DNA from: Haplosporangium gracile | Taxonomy: Eukaryota > Mortierellomycota > Mortierellomycetes > Mortierellales > Mortierellaceae | Length of the DNA: 64,000 nucleotides | Direction of reading: 5' to 3' | Assembly (NCBI GenBank): GCA_015499985.1 | Contig: JAAAUF010000030.1 | Location: forward strand, 22,149 to 86,148 | In this document: positions 44,962 to 57,900 of the stretch, one piece after another | Layout: each line of letters starts with the position of its first letter | Position numbering within the stretch: the stretch's first letter is position 1 | Position numbers and translations under genes: made by a program | Notes under the pieces: model-generated | What the model was told of the DNA's origin: nothing | The model's database searches: none | Seen by the model: the letters and a program-made list of their open reading frames with translations, nothing else

Positions 44962-47900
44962 TCAGGGCGAGAACGAGCTCAGCGAATTAGCAGACCCAGA
45001 AAGACGTGCTGCCTGCAATTGTCGGATGGACATTTCCTCTTGTGCAGTAGTCTCCTTTGCAAGTCGCTCATATGTGTTTCTTTCGAATCGATTGAGCGAC
45101 CGAATATAAACGTGTCCAGTCTAGCACAAATGAAAAAAAAAAGATTGGCGTGTGCGCTCCTGGTTTTAGAAAAGGGCAAAATAAAGAAGGCATCGGCTAT
45201 GTGAAATGAGACAAGGGATGATAGACGATCACTTACAGGATGTTGGTCAAGCCTGTTAAAAAACGCAACGGTATCCTGTCTTACACCGGCCACGGGATGG
45301 AATAGTCCGTAGGCCACGCAAAATAAACCGCCTTGTGACAATGGCAGACAGGAGAGAAACTATTGATCACGTATCGTCCCAGGGCAATGAGACACAGTAA
45401 ATATTTTATGATACAAGAAGCATGTGCACAGTATCAACATTCCGTCAAGCAACAACTTTCCAGCGACTTGCCTCAATAATTTGTTCGTCCGTTACAATGT
45501 TCTGTAGAAATCCTTTGTAAAGGGTCGATACATCTTGCGATGATAAGGACCTTGATAGCCTTAACAACGATATGACTCGTTTCACGTCCATGCATCGAAT
45601 GGACCTTGTCGCCAGCCATTCTTTATGGTCCTTTGATGGATGAAAAGAACATAAAATTTGTTGCGGTTAAAAAAATCTGGTTCGGCTTGGAGGCATCATG
45701 GACTCATCTGAGTTGTAAGAAAGCCAAGTGCGAAATAAGTCATGTCTTGCTTGCTTTTTTACCTCTTGCAGATATTTATAACTGGTTGTGACGCGCCAGC
45801 CTTCGATTCTTGCAGCGTTCGCTGCTATCTCCTTCAATCTAGAGCTTTCGTCGGAAAAGACCAAACCAGTGCCCATGTACTTGCTAGACTCGGGAGTGTT
45901 GATACGGTTGATACCGATGGTTGTCTGGCCATAGGTCTGATCTTCATACTGAGAAGCCAGCTGAACAAAGCGGGTGACATACTCTTGAAATCTGGCGCGA
46001 ATAACCATTTCTCCATAATGTGCCTGAATTGCGCTGAGAATCTACGTAGTCAATGGTCAATATAAAAATGAATAGAGTGAGTGAATGATGGGACTGATTG
46101 GAATGACTAGTTCAAAGATCGAAATAGCATCAAAAAGGATGACAAAGGTGTCCTTTACATCTGCCATAAACTCATTATCGCCATTATCGTGCTTGCTGTT
46201 AGACTGAGCTGTTGCTCCGTTGCTGAATATGGGAGCTGCTCGTGTGTCATCGTAATGTCCTGCGGAGTGAGACAAAGCCGCTATGGGGGCAATGTCTTTG
46301 CTGACGGTGATCTTTCCCGTGTCAATGTTACAGAGTACATCCCACCAAGCCGTCCTGTCCTCAAAAAGCTGGTTGGTTACTCCTGCGATGAACCCTTTGC
46401 TATGATTAGGATTTGAAAAGTTGCAAGTTAATGGTTAGCTATTATTTGGTGACGATACTCCTTACATTGGTGGAAATTAACTTTCGCTGTAATGTCTCTT
46501 TGTCTTTTTACCACGTCAAGAGATGGTCGATACCAGCCAAGTTTGTATATGGGTATGCGCGCTCCGGAAAACCACGCAGAACGCCACCAGAGCCACTTCC
46601 TAGTGCACATGCGGCAAGTACAAAGTTGGCAACGTCGCCAGCAGGATGACCGTTCCCAAGGAAAATAACCCGCTTTCCTGTCAAGAGGGCATTCATAAGC
46701 AGCATGATGGGGTGAGTGTTGGAGCCGTTCGAGTCCAGATGTGGGTGAAAAGGGTGGGGATTAGGAGAGGGTGATGTCGGGCTGAAGGTTGTGATAAGTT
46801 TGATGAGCGAGAACTAGATATAGAGACAATGCACAAGGTGCTGTTAGTATGAACAATACACCCCTTCACTGAAGAATACTGCTTACACGATAACACTCCG
46901 CCATACCTCTCCGACTTCTTCTGGGTTGATGCTCAGGGGCACTCTAATAGGGATCTTGATCTCATCGTACACGACCTTTGTTTCGTAGAATTGACAATCC
47001 CTGTTCTTGGCCATGGCTGCTGCTGGCGTCCCTCCGTCCTTGCTCTTCAATGGCGTTTGCCCAATTACGATCCCAAGTCCATGTGCAACATCAACCTTGG
47101 CCGGTACATCCTCGCTGCCTCCTACTGCTTCAAACTTTTCGATAAAAAGTTCCTTGTTATCGGAAGATCTGAGGATCATGCGCTCGTAATGTGAAAGTTC
47201 TGGGGGGTCGAGTTGCATTGAGTTGACGGATTCGTAGAGGGTCTTCAAAACTTCAATCGATGGGTTTTTGAAGTAGTTCTCGAGGGCAAGGAGAAGGACA
47301 GGCTAATGAAAATGAAGGTGGCATGGGTGCCAATGGTTAACGATGGTCAGAAAGGAGGGGGTCTGAGCAAATAAATGAAAAAGGAGGAATAGCGTGTTAC
47401 CTTGTAGACATGAAGGTATTGGTGGGTTGTACAGATCGCCATGGCTTTGACAGCAGCACCTCTAGCATTTATTTTTTTTTGATATAAGATGGTTGCGAGA
47501 AAAGAAAGAATTCAGTCAGTGAACATATGTAGTCATGAGTGTGAGACCAGGCGATAACTAGGTCAGAGATGTGTTGTGTACCTTCGGATAGATGCATCAT
47601 GGTTAGTGCGGACCAAATTAAGGACGTAGAGAAGGGGGTTATCGCCATTGTCTGCAGCGACGGTGTTGCCGTTCCAGGGAGCTGCCTTTGCTCGGTTGAG
47701 GAAGAAGATGGTCCAATCAGCGGGCCTGAGATGGGCGCCGTCGGGCAACATGAGTTCAGCTAGTACACTGATTGACGTAGATATAATGGTCACAATGGCA
47801 ATGGCGTTAATTGGTTTGTCTACCCCTAAGGGTCAACAATAAAGAACGAAGGAAGGCCGTCGTTGTTGTTTTTTTGTAGTTGTTTCAAGACTGAAGAATG

Positions 47901-48011
47901 ACATTACTGGTTGTCGGAGGTGATGTTGGCTGGGTACTGGTGGGTCAAAACAGAGCCCTGGTCGATGTCGAACTCTGCGAGTAGGATGGTTGTGACATGC
48001 TGCGGGGCCAT
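44962..48011 (-). CDS. afi1: Afi1/DENN-type polarity protein (Arf3-interacting protein 1 homologue)
   Basis: Afi1 proteins link Arf3-type GTPases to polarised growth and carry a DENN-like fold. Ten exons: 48011-47908, 47767-47582, 47461-47401, 47302-46907, 46813-46512, 46399-46159, 46041-45763, 45630-45472, 45359-45237 and 45120-44962; 669 residues. It starts [20 protein letters not shown] and continues [11 protein letters not shown] then [15 protein letters not shown] and DWTIFFLNR, the N-terminal docking region. The SPA/DENN half has [53 protein letters not shown] and [16 protein letters not shown]. Intron 8 is GC-AG (GAG then gcaagt). Intron 7 ends in CAAAG. Exon 5 has two possible donors in the same phase; I chose the GTAAAA one. 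It is divergent with the bye1-like gene. Confidence 0.82.
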
Positions 48012-48450
48012 GGAAGGATGGAGCGAGTGAAAGCAGAGGGGAGAAGGGGTGGGTGAAGATGATGAAAGGAAAAAACGACAAAAGGATAAAAGGAGAGAAA
48101 GTGAGAGTAAGGAGGAAGGGAATTAAACTTTAAATAAATTAATTGTTCCTGGCGGGAATCGAAGGAAAGCCCACTCAGGGCTTTTACATTCCCGTGACGA
48201 GTCACGTTACGTTTTTATTTTCTTTTTCATTTTTCGTCAAATAAAGTAACAAAGGTCGCTGGGTGGATCACTGTTCTCTCCCATCCGTCCTCTCCTCTTC
48301 GATCCACACTCACACTCACACTCACACTCACACTCACACGTACACGCAGATTTACCCACATTAACAGGAACAACGGACCAGAGCGCAGCGCAGGAGTACA
48401 CATACACACGCACGTATATCTATACCATTGTTTGGTCGCCATCTCTATCC
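48012..48450. promoter_or_regulatory. Divergent promoter region of afi1 and the bye1-like gene
   Basis: 439 bp with no gene. A purine-rich stretch (48028-48118) is pyrimidine-rich on the afi1 strand. A CTCACA hexamer repeat lies at about 48305-48338 near the bye1-like start. Confidence 0.5.
48305..48338 (+). repeat. Hexanucleotide (ACACTC)n repeat
   Basis: Five to six units of cactca in the 5' region of the bye1-like gene. Confidence 0.75.
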
Positions 48451-51400
48451 ATGACAGACTCATCTCCCCAGCCAGACGACTTTCTTCTTCTCGACCTCAC
48501 TGCCCCGGACGAAGAAGACTTCACACCAGAGGAGCTGCAGACTGCCCAGCCGCTGTCGGTGACACACACCCCTACCGTAGCAGAACCCACGTCAGAGATA
48601 CAGATGAAGACAATGTCCGAAGAGGCCCTGACGGCGAGAGCTACGATCACCGCTATTACTGCTACTGCCGCCACCGCCACCGCCATCGCCACCGTTACTA
48701 CGACTCCTACTACCGCTCAGGCAGACACAGACGCAGACACAGACAGAGACATGCCGATAGTGGCGTTGAATTCAGGAGGATCAGGAATATTACTGGCCGA
48801 CAGCCTCAACAGCCAGGACAACCGCGACGAACATGTCTTCCTTGACTTTGTTCACGACCCACTCTCACATTCAACCCCGGACCGGATCGTCTCCGAAACA
48901 GATACTCTCGGCGACAATGACCACGACCCGCACACAGATTCTGGGCTCCCAATCACGCTTGACTCTCAGGACCCTTCACTGGAAGACATTGATATCCAAC
49001 GGCCATTTGTAGACCTGCTTGGGACTCGCTCGGCCGCTCTTGCTGCGCTCGAATGGTCAGCCACCCCACCCCAGCAAGCATATGGGTCTTTGATGGATAT
49101 GGAGCTTTATAAGCCATCCTCATCATTATCGACAACGACGCAATCGCTATCATTAGCAACATCATCAACGTCACTATCAACTCCGATATCATCATTGTCG
49201 CAACAACAGCAACAACAGCAACAACAGCAGCAGCCGGTGTCTGTGTCACCCTCTTCGCTCGGAACAATTGCTATGGTTTCCACTGCATCGGACAGCGCCC
49301 CTTCTTCTGACTTTGTTTCTCCGGATTTAATCTTTCAGCCAAACGGTATTTACGTCGATGCTCAATCAGACTCTGAGTCGTCTAGAACAGGGACAGGATC
49401 TTCAAATATCTCAGGGAAGCCGTCAAGGCCCGTGCACCCGTCGATTTTGAGACCATTAACGCCGGAAGAAGTCATGGTGCCGATTGCCGTTCGAAGGAGT
49501 AACAGATCGAGGCAGCCTTCTACTTTGGCGGTACAGAGCAGCGAATATTTGATGCATTCCCAAGGCCTGTATGAGCCTGTCACCTCAGGCCCATCTGCAG
49601 CGGGGTCATTGACATCAACATCAGCACCAGGAGTAGCGCCGGTCGAGCGAATGACAAGGTCCAAGAAGGTGTATTGCTACTGCCAAAAGCCGGATGATGG
49701 CAACGTCATGATTCAATGCGACAGCTGTCGCCAATGGTAAATATTCATTACTAGTACGTCTTTATTATTTTTTTGTGCTTCGTTTTGTTTCGATAGCGTG
49801 TCTAACCAACCAGGGCAACTTGTATTGCATAGGTTCCATGGAGCATGTGTCGATATTACAGAAGAGGTTGCGGAGATGATGGAGCTCAAGAACGAAAAGT
49901 TTTTTTGCGAGCCCTGTGACGAGAGAGTGCAAGGTAAGACCCACCATTACAATTCACAATGTCCCTTTTTTTGGCATTCATGGACAGCTTGTGCCAGAAG
50001 AACTGGTCCACAAGTATTCCTTATTTGTTTGATAAAAAAAATACATATTAAAAGCATGAATGATGTATAGTTTTCAATACACACTACTGTCTTTCCGCTT
50101 GTGCCGCGACAGACCAATGTCCATCTTATTCACTTCTTTCAGTATATACGCATCATTCTTACAATCAATTGCACGCATGCACAAGCACTCTCTTCCCCCG
50201 CTCTCCCCCGTCTCACATAGCGAATTCGCACTCTCTCTTTTATCTGTCCTATCATTGACGCGCATTTTTGCGCAACAGTGTTCTCTTCCTCCTCTTCGTT
50301 TCGTTCTTCTTCATGTCGTTGCCTTTTTGTTGCCCCTCATATCAGACCGTCGGTCTCTCCCTCTCACTTTCCCCTGTTTTCGCAGATGGATATCGCAACT
50401 CTGCGTGATCAACGAGTAGCGGCTATGTTTGCTCGCAGCTGTGTGTGCCTCTGTATGTTTGCACTCAGTGGCGTGGTCGACATGTGGCTTTGCCTTCATC
50501 CTTCTTCGCCACCATAATAATTACTCTACCTTGTGCCGCTTTTGGACCCTGAAAAGGCCCAAGCAACCCACGTATTTTTTCCCTCAGTTTATTTCAATCT
50601 TTGATTGAGTTTCCCCCGCAGTTTTATATCATTAAACTTACCTATTTTTTATCTACTTTTTCACAGCATGGAAGAGCACCGACTCCGCAGGCATTGGTAA
50701 CGCTTTTACAGTGTACTCGGTAAGTATACGAATCCCCATTTGAAGATAATTCTAAGCAGGAAATAAGGCTGTGTTTTTACCTGTCTCTAACCCGCTTAGT
50801 TACAATTCCCTCATTTAGGACTCACGCGATTGCGACCTTCCGACATGTCTGAATGAGGCCCGTTCCACAAGCGATTACTGCAGCGAAGAATGCGCCATCA
50901 AGGGTATCGAACTTCAGGCGACCGAGGCTGTCATGAACAAGGAGAACATCCCTCCGGTGATATACATCCCCACCCCGAAGAGAGCATCGACATCCACCAC
51001 ATCGTCTTCAAGCCAGCCCGAATCGCCCAAAGTCGAGCAAGATCCCGTCCGTTTGACCGCATTAAAGGGCCTCACAGAATGCCTCTTGATAGGTCTAGAG
51101 CTCAAGTCTTCAGGCGGTGAACCACAGGCAGATAACTGCGGGCAGGCTAACAAGGGGTCAGAAAGCAGTCTTGGAAAGGGAGCTGGAGCAACGGGAGCCG
51201 CAGTGGATGAGGAGCAAGTGAGTCAATTAGCCGTGGCCATCGAGAAGGAACTCTATAACATTACAGCTTCGCCGGGATTTGCTGCTTGCGGGAGAGATTA
51301 CAAGGCCAAGTATCGCTCTCTGTTCTTCAATTTGAAGGATAAAAACAACGTGAACCTTCGCGCGCGGCTGATGTCTGGAGAGCTGGAGCCCTTTGACCTT

Positions 51401-53704
51401 GTTCGACTCTCACACGAGGAGCTTGCGAATCCGGAGTTGCAGATTATCAACAAAGAGATGCGCAAGAGGAGTATCCACAATTCCGTTTTGACTGTGGAGG
51501 AGGAGCCATATATCAAGAAAACTCATAAGGGTGAGCTAAGCTTTGTTCCGAGATTGTCTTCAGTCGGCGGTCCATCTACTGTACCATATCTTGATCACAC
51601 CCGGAGCGACGATGGCAGTAGTGTTAGCAGTGGTAGTGGCGGTGATGATGAGCACTCTCCCAACAATAACCGCACCGACGACATCCACAACTCCAGCAGG
51701 AGCACTCTTAGCCGCGGCAACAATAATAACAGCAACGGCAACAGTCGCAAAAGCACCACCGTCAACAACAACACAGATGATCGTACGACCGACTCGCCGA
51801 TGGAATGCGAGGAGCGCTCAGCTGACAAGCAAGACGACAAGGATGCATATGACTCCAACATGAACTCGTCCACTGGATCGCCCACTGGAGATGTTTTGGA
51901 CAAGCTGCTGGCCAGAATTCAAACTAATAAACGCTCCAGTGAGGGGACCACAGGAGACACTTTGGCAATTGACAAACGACAGAGACGGACAGGCGCGACT
52001 GACAACGGATACGAGGATGCGGAACCTCTCGAGAACTCATACCTTCCCAGGGAGCCCTCGCCATACTCGCCATCTCCACCAGGATCACCCGCGGTGCACT
52101 CTACAACACCGCTGGACTCACCCCCACCCTTCTTGCTCGAGGATGTACAAAGAGCCCCCCAAATGAACAGCATGGACCATGGCGCTCGTCACAAACGACC
52201 AACGGTCTGGGAAGGTTGCCTGTCCATGCATCAAGTTGCAAAGTTCTCAGCCAAGGCAGTCCAGATCGGAGGACGAAAGCTTTTGGATAGCCAGGGTGGA
52301 GGAGCGTCGAGGAGACTAGCATGGAGCGAAGTTTTGACGAAGGATATTTCGGTAGATGGACGCATCGGAATCGCTGCTGTCGAGAATTATGTTGGCAAGC
52401 AGGCTCAGTCGGCAACCAAGGAGGTTGTTGTTCTCAAGTTCGAGGCTCAAGAGTCGTCGTTGTTGTCGTCGGATCTTCAACGAATCGAGTTTGACAAACT
52501 GTTTGAGTATTTCTACGCGAAGCAGCGCAACGGGGTCGTACCGCAGCGGAATCGTCACGTCAAGGACATGTATCTTGTTCCAATGGCAGCCAAAGACCCA
52601 CTCCCGGGGTATCTCTGTGAAATGGTTGACAATGACGCGTCGGTCCGCGGAACAGCGCCAGCGAATTGCTTGCTTGGAGTCCTAGTTCTCAACAAGGAGC
52701 CATCCCACTCTCACTCGAACCATTCTCAAACCCGCCGCGCGCAACCGCCGCCTTTGTCGTCGCAATCCAAGTCTACAACATCGACTTCTGGCCGGCGTCG
52801 CCAGACAAGCCCAGGTGCCTTTCGTCCCTATCCAGACACCCATGGACATCATCACGGCAAACGATCAGCGGCACCTCTCAGACACCCATCCCCCGGTCAC
52901 ACACAGCGCTCTGAAGAGACTGCTCTGCCATTCAAAACTCCAATCTATGCCTCTGGATTGCCAAACACAACAAGTGTCGCTCCACACACTGTCCCACAGT
53001 CAGACTCAAAACTGTCTTCAGATGCATTCTCAGGGCTATTAATGCCTGTGCATACACCGCAACTTATTCCTAGTACGACTGCAGGTGGTCCTAAAAAGGT
53101 TCCTACGTTACAGGAGTTGCAAGGATTAGTGAACCAGCTCTTTCCAAGTGTAAGCTCTGCATCCGTTCTGGCAACCGGATCGTCTGATATTGGCTCCAGA
53201 TCCATCTCGGCGCCGGGGCCTACAGCTGCTGCTGCTGCTGTTTCCGCGCAGCTAAGCGGAGCCAATATGTCGAGCCTTATGGCCAACCTCCCAGCCAGTC
53301 TGGGCATGAACCACCTCCGTCAACTTCAGCATCAGCAGGTGCCGGAACAACGCCTGTCCCCTGCACCTCCCTCTCAAGGATATCCGTACGTCATCCCTCC
53401 GACACCCCCCGTGTTTCCTCCAGGCATGCCAGGGCCATCACTTCCTGCTCTCCCCAATTTCGTACCTTTGCCTCCATACCTGATGGCTCAATACGGATTG
53501 CCTATGGGACCTTCTATGCACTTAGCACCGCCTGCTCCTCTTCCCCCAATGCCGCCCATTCCGCCGAACCCACAGCAGTATAACGCGCCCTACTTTTCTG
53601 GAGCTCAGCGCTTACCGTCGTCTGCTCCTCCCACCTCCCATTCTCTTGTAGCCTTATCGCCCACTCTGAACACACGAGACCAAGGCCCACGCAATCCACG
53701 TTAG
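48451..53704 (+). CDS. bye1: Bye1-like PHD / TFIIS-central / SPOC protein
   Basis: Bye1 (animal PHF3/DIDO) binds RNA polymerase II and H3K4-methylated chromatin. Exons 48451-49736, 49833-49933, 50667-50719 and 50819-53704; 1441 residues. The first 400 residues are acidic, Thr/Ala-rich and Gln-rich with a poly-Gln run. The PHD finger is at about 406-462: VYCYCQKPDDGNVMIQCDSC, WFHGACVDI, FFCEPC. A second Cys-rich patch (CDLPTCLNEARSTSDYCSEEC) follows. The TFIIS central domain is at about 555-700 (VRLTALKGLTECLLIGLE, AIEKELYNI, YKAKYRSLFFNLKDKNNVNL). The SPOC domain is at about 940-1110 (VWEGCLSMHQVAKFSAKAVQ, KDMYLVPMAAKDPLPGYLCE). The tail is Pro-rich. Intron 2 is 733 bp, far longer than the others. 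Confidence 0.88.
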
Positions 53705-53861
53705 TCATGGAATTAAAATCGCTTTTTCTTGAACTTAAAAAAATTGGTGGCAAATTTCATCCCTCTGAATGTGGCTTATCCTTTGCTCTCGCTCTCTCTT
53801 TTTTGCGGTCTCTCTTTGTAAATGCTGGATTGCATCGTTCTTCTTCAACTGACCAACAATC

Positions 53862-54732
53862 ATGGACTCGGAATCGGACTACGAAGCTGAAATCCTCAAC
53901 TTTCCAAGGGACCTGCCCAACATCCTCATCACTGGCACGCCCGGCACAGGAAAGACAACAACATCCGAGATGGCCGCAGAGGCAGCCGGCCTCACCCACA
54001 TCAACGTCGGAGACCTTGTTAAGGCAAAATCGCTCCACGAGGGTCTCGACACCGAATACGACAGCTATATCCTTGACGAGGACAAGGTACTCCTTTCGCA
54101 TTATTTATTATCTTCGCCTTGTTTGTTCTTAATTTGCCAACGACTATATATAATTCATACACACGCACGCACATATACAGAGCAGTGAACGAAATCCTAT
54201 TAACACCTAATTTGCCGCGTTATACAATGCGAAATTTAGCTGATCGACGAGATGGAGGAGATGATGAGGCCAGGAGGCAAGATTGTCGATTTCCACACCT
54301 GTGAGATCTTCCCCGAGCGATGGTTCGACCTGGTGGTTGTCCTGCGCACTGACAACGGACTTCTTTATCCACGGCTCGAGTCTCGGTATGTGCTTATTTT
54401 CTTTTTGTTTTTTTATTGCCAATGAGATCAATAAGTGTTTCTTTAAAAGTAGAAAACATACAAGATAAATTAACTAACATCTCAATGTCTTATTATATCC
54501 TTCCCTCTTCTTTGTAATGTTTACAAGAGGATACAATGCAAAGAAGATTAATGAGAATATGGAGTGCGAGATTATGCAGGTTGTGCTGGAGGAGGCGCGG
54601 GAGTCGTACGAGGAACAGATTGTTATTGAGCTCGAGAGCAACAGCATTGAGCAGATGGAGGAGAACGTATCGAGGATCAAGGCCTGGATGGAGAGTTGGA
54701 TCGCCAATAACAGCAACAACAAACAACAATAA
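53862..54732 (+). CDS. fap7: Adenylate kinase 6 / Fap7 ribosome-assembly ATPase
   Basis: Nuclear ATPase/adenylate kinase needed for the last cleavage of 20S to 18S rRNA; it works with uS11 (Rps14). Exons 53862-54086, 54240-54385 and 54528-54732; 191 residues (yeast 197). Walker A ITGTPGTGKTT at about 23-33, the HINVGDLVK element, DSYILDEDK, the Walker-B-like KIVDFHTCEIFPERWFDLVV and the lid LRTDNGLLYPRLESRGYNAK are all in the expected order. The tail MQVVLEEARESYEE and WMESWIANN is typical. Exon 3 follows a TACAAG acceptor. AATAAA lies at 54747-54752. It lies 157 bp after the bye1-like stop, in the same direction. Confidence 0.95.
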
Positions 54733-54746
54733 GAAAATGTAGAAAT

Positions 54747-54752
54747 AATAAA
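54747..54752 (+). terminator. Putative poly(A) signal of fap7
   Basis: AATAAA 15 bp past the stop codon. Confidence 0.5.
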
Positions 54753-54892
54753 TGTGGCTTAGCCCATCTGAAATACACTTCGCTCGTTGTCGTTGTAGCT
54801 CTGTCTGTTACGCAGCTGCGCGTATTCTTTTCCTTCCTCCCCTCGCTTCTTTGCCTCTCTGTAGCATATTTCCTACCTTACTCGACATTCAG

Positions 54893-54925
54893 TCCTTCCT
54901 TCCTTCCTTCCTTCCTTCCTTCCTT
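54893..54925 (+). repeat. (TTCC)n tetranucleotide repeat
   Basis: About eight units in the pyrimidine tract before the G-patch gene. Confidence 0.8.
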
Positions 54926-54987
54926 CTTTGCTTCTTCCTTTAGCAATCATCAGACCTTTCACTTCTCTCTCCCTCTCTTCGCACGCA

Positions 54988-57900
54988 ATGGCAGCGAACG
55001 ACATCCTTGTCGTCGTAGGTACACCTCTGCCTCCTCAGCCAAAGAAACCCTCTCTCGCTGCCGACAGCAGCCGGCGGCCTCACCCGACAAGGGACCTCGA
55101 GGCAAGCACATCTTTACATGGTCTTATCTATCTTAGTAACTTACACATATAAAAAACGAAAACTAAACATGCCTCATGATATGCACTTATAGGTAAAAGA
55201 CGAGCAAGGTAGGAGAAGGTTCCATGGCGCGTTTACAGGAGGATTCTCTGCTGGATATTATAACACCGTTGGGTCTGCAGAAGGTTTGTCTTCTCACTTA
55301 TAATGAACTCGAGCAACGACAACACGTCCTTCTGCGTCTTGATCACGACAACAGCTATAGAATAATCATACTTACTGTCCTACTTTGCGGCAATACTAAT
55401 ATTGCCATAGGTTGGACGCCTTCGGAATTCGTATCCTCCAGGAGCAATCGATCCAACATAAAGAGTTCCAGGCCGGAAGACTTCATGGACGAGGAGGATA
55501 AGCAGGTAAGGTTACGATGCCTCGACGCACCCCTTCTTATTCAACATTGCCAGCAGATACTCATCCATACAGCGGCTAATACAGCGCATGTCAATCACTG
55601 ACTCTATAGATGCTCTCCGACGCCACTCGGATCACCGCCACTGATGATTTTACTGCCTCTGGATCTGCTCAACGGGACCTCGAGAAGAAATGTGCCACTG
55701 CCATGAATATGCAAGCGTCAGGAAGGTATGCAATTTCTACCAGAAAAAAACATGGTCGATTTTAGCAATATATTCAACAAGCGATGATTAAGATACCCCT
55801 CTTTTCTAACGTTACCACTCCTGATCCCGAATTACAATTGACCTCTTTGCCTAATTTTTCGCGTGGCCGACATAGTGTTCTTGGTGCCCTTTCGGACAAC
55901 ATGATCGATGATCTCATCGTTCCGACCTCAGAATCTATCGGCGCGCGGCTACTGAAGCGAATGGGCTGGAAACCAGGACAGGGGATAGGACCCCGTGTGT
56001 CTAGGCAGCAGCGACATCTAAACGCCGATCCTTCATCGGATGATGTCCCAGCCAATGTCACTTTTGCGCCGATCGACTCAGCCATCATCGTTTTCGCCAA
56101 TAAATCCAACCATTTTGGCCTTGGATTTAACCCACACAAAGATGCGCCAGAGTTTGATGTCTCAGCGCACACACAGTCAGGTATGGCATATTTAATATTA
56201 CATGAGCAGCCAGCAGAGACACACCAAAGCAAACTGCACACATATTTGAATACGGCCCCAATTAATTTCTTTATTATTCACTTTAGGATCACGATACTTG
56301 TCGGGTGCGGACTCTGGCGTCACAAGGTCTAAGTTAAACTTTGGTCTGTTGAATGACAGCGAAGACGACGAGGATGGTGACAATGTGTTTGGCTCTGGAT
56401 CTAACTATCGGCATCGAGCGGAAATGGGAATGGACATGGACATTGCAGTGTCCACTAACAAGAGACGGAGGAGCTCTCACGGCAGCGTTCCAACTTCCAA
56501 CGTAGGTTTCTTAGGAAGCTAAATGAATTATGCGTGATGCTGAAATACTACGTACCAAGTTGTTAACATGATGTCTATTGTCGATGAAACTTAGTCAAAG
56601 TCCGTGTCCGCGTCGATGTACTGCAGTGACGGACGCCCGCCTCTTGCGAGATTCCTCTTGATCGCAACCAAGACCCAGGATCCAAAGTGGTATACAGCCC
56701 CCATTGTACCATCCAACTTTACACCGCGGCACACCTTTTCTAGCGATGGAAAGACGACCAGCTTCACCAAACAGCACGGATGGTCCAAACTCACAGCAGA
56801 TGATGTATGTCTGTCACGTATAACGCCAATATCGAATTGAGCAACCAGTCGCACAATGCAATGACACCCAGAGCTCACGACCCTTTTTTGACTATTTTTT
56901 TAGCGCGCTCTTGTCTTGGGAGAGACTCCGATCGATGCACCAAGGCGCTCTGTTTTCGAGTATATATCATCTGAAAACAAGAACCAGTTAGACGGTGCTT
57001 TGGGGTTTGTTTTGGATGTTGAAGGCGAAAGACACTTGCGAAAGGATCACTGGGAAGTGCCCACGATTGAGAAGAGCGCTGCGGAAGCGGCCTTGCAGGG
57101 ATTTATACCATTTTCTGACGACGTTTCGAAGCAGCAGCGATACAAGCAGTACTTGAATATCCAAGCTGGCCTATCCGCGGAGAAGATCGAAATGGTTGAA
57201 GGTTTCTCAGGAGAGGACATGAACAAGGAGTTAAACGAGTTTGTCCAAGCGGCCAGGATTTTCAAACCATTGTCGACCTTGATGTCAAGTCGCTTTACCA
57301 CAGCAAGCAAAGTAGTTGAGTTTCAACAACCTGCGCCAGGTCTTAGGACTGGAGCTGACATCAAATCAAGCCCAGTTGAAAAATCTAGTTCAGGGCACAG
57401 ACCGACAGAGCGCATGGAAATTCCGGTAAAGAAGTCCCCCGTGATCGCAATGCCTTGGATTGACTTCTCGCACATATAATTTTATCAAAGTAACATATTC
57501 TTATTTGTACCTCTTCTAGAAATCACAAGCGGCCAAAGCGGCAGAAATGGGCATGTTTGGACCGTTGACAAGGTCCATGGTCGACTTTTACCCCAACAAA
57601 CTCCTCTGCAAAAGATTCAATGTAGCGGATCCGCATCCAGAGCACAAGGACGTCGAACCCGACACTGCGAAGGATCTCTTGGACAAGGCAACAATGGATA
57701 GTATGCTGATGGAAGGGTCTTTGGCTCGCTTCTCACTCTCCAGGGAGATTTTGGTGAGTACGCAGAACGAGGCTTCGTCAACGACGGGATTGTTAGACGA
57801 CGGTACGGTGCCAGAAATGGAGCAGGAGCAGGGTGGACTTTCGATCCAAGTCCCGCAAGAAAGGCCACCGCTAGATATCTTTAAGGCTATTTTCGACGAT

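Noticed and set aside
50060..50419. 119-codon frame inside intron 2 of the bye1-like gene
   Set aside because: Ser/Leu/Phe-rich translation of a pyrimidine tract; the flanking exons join in frame without it.
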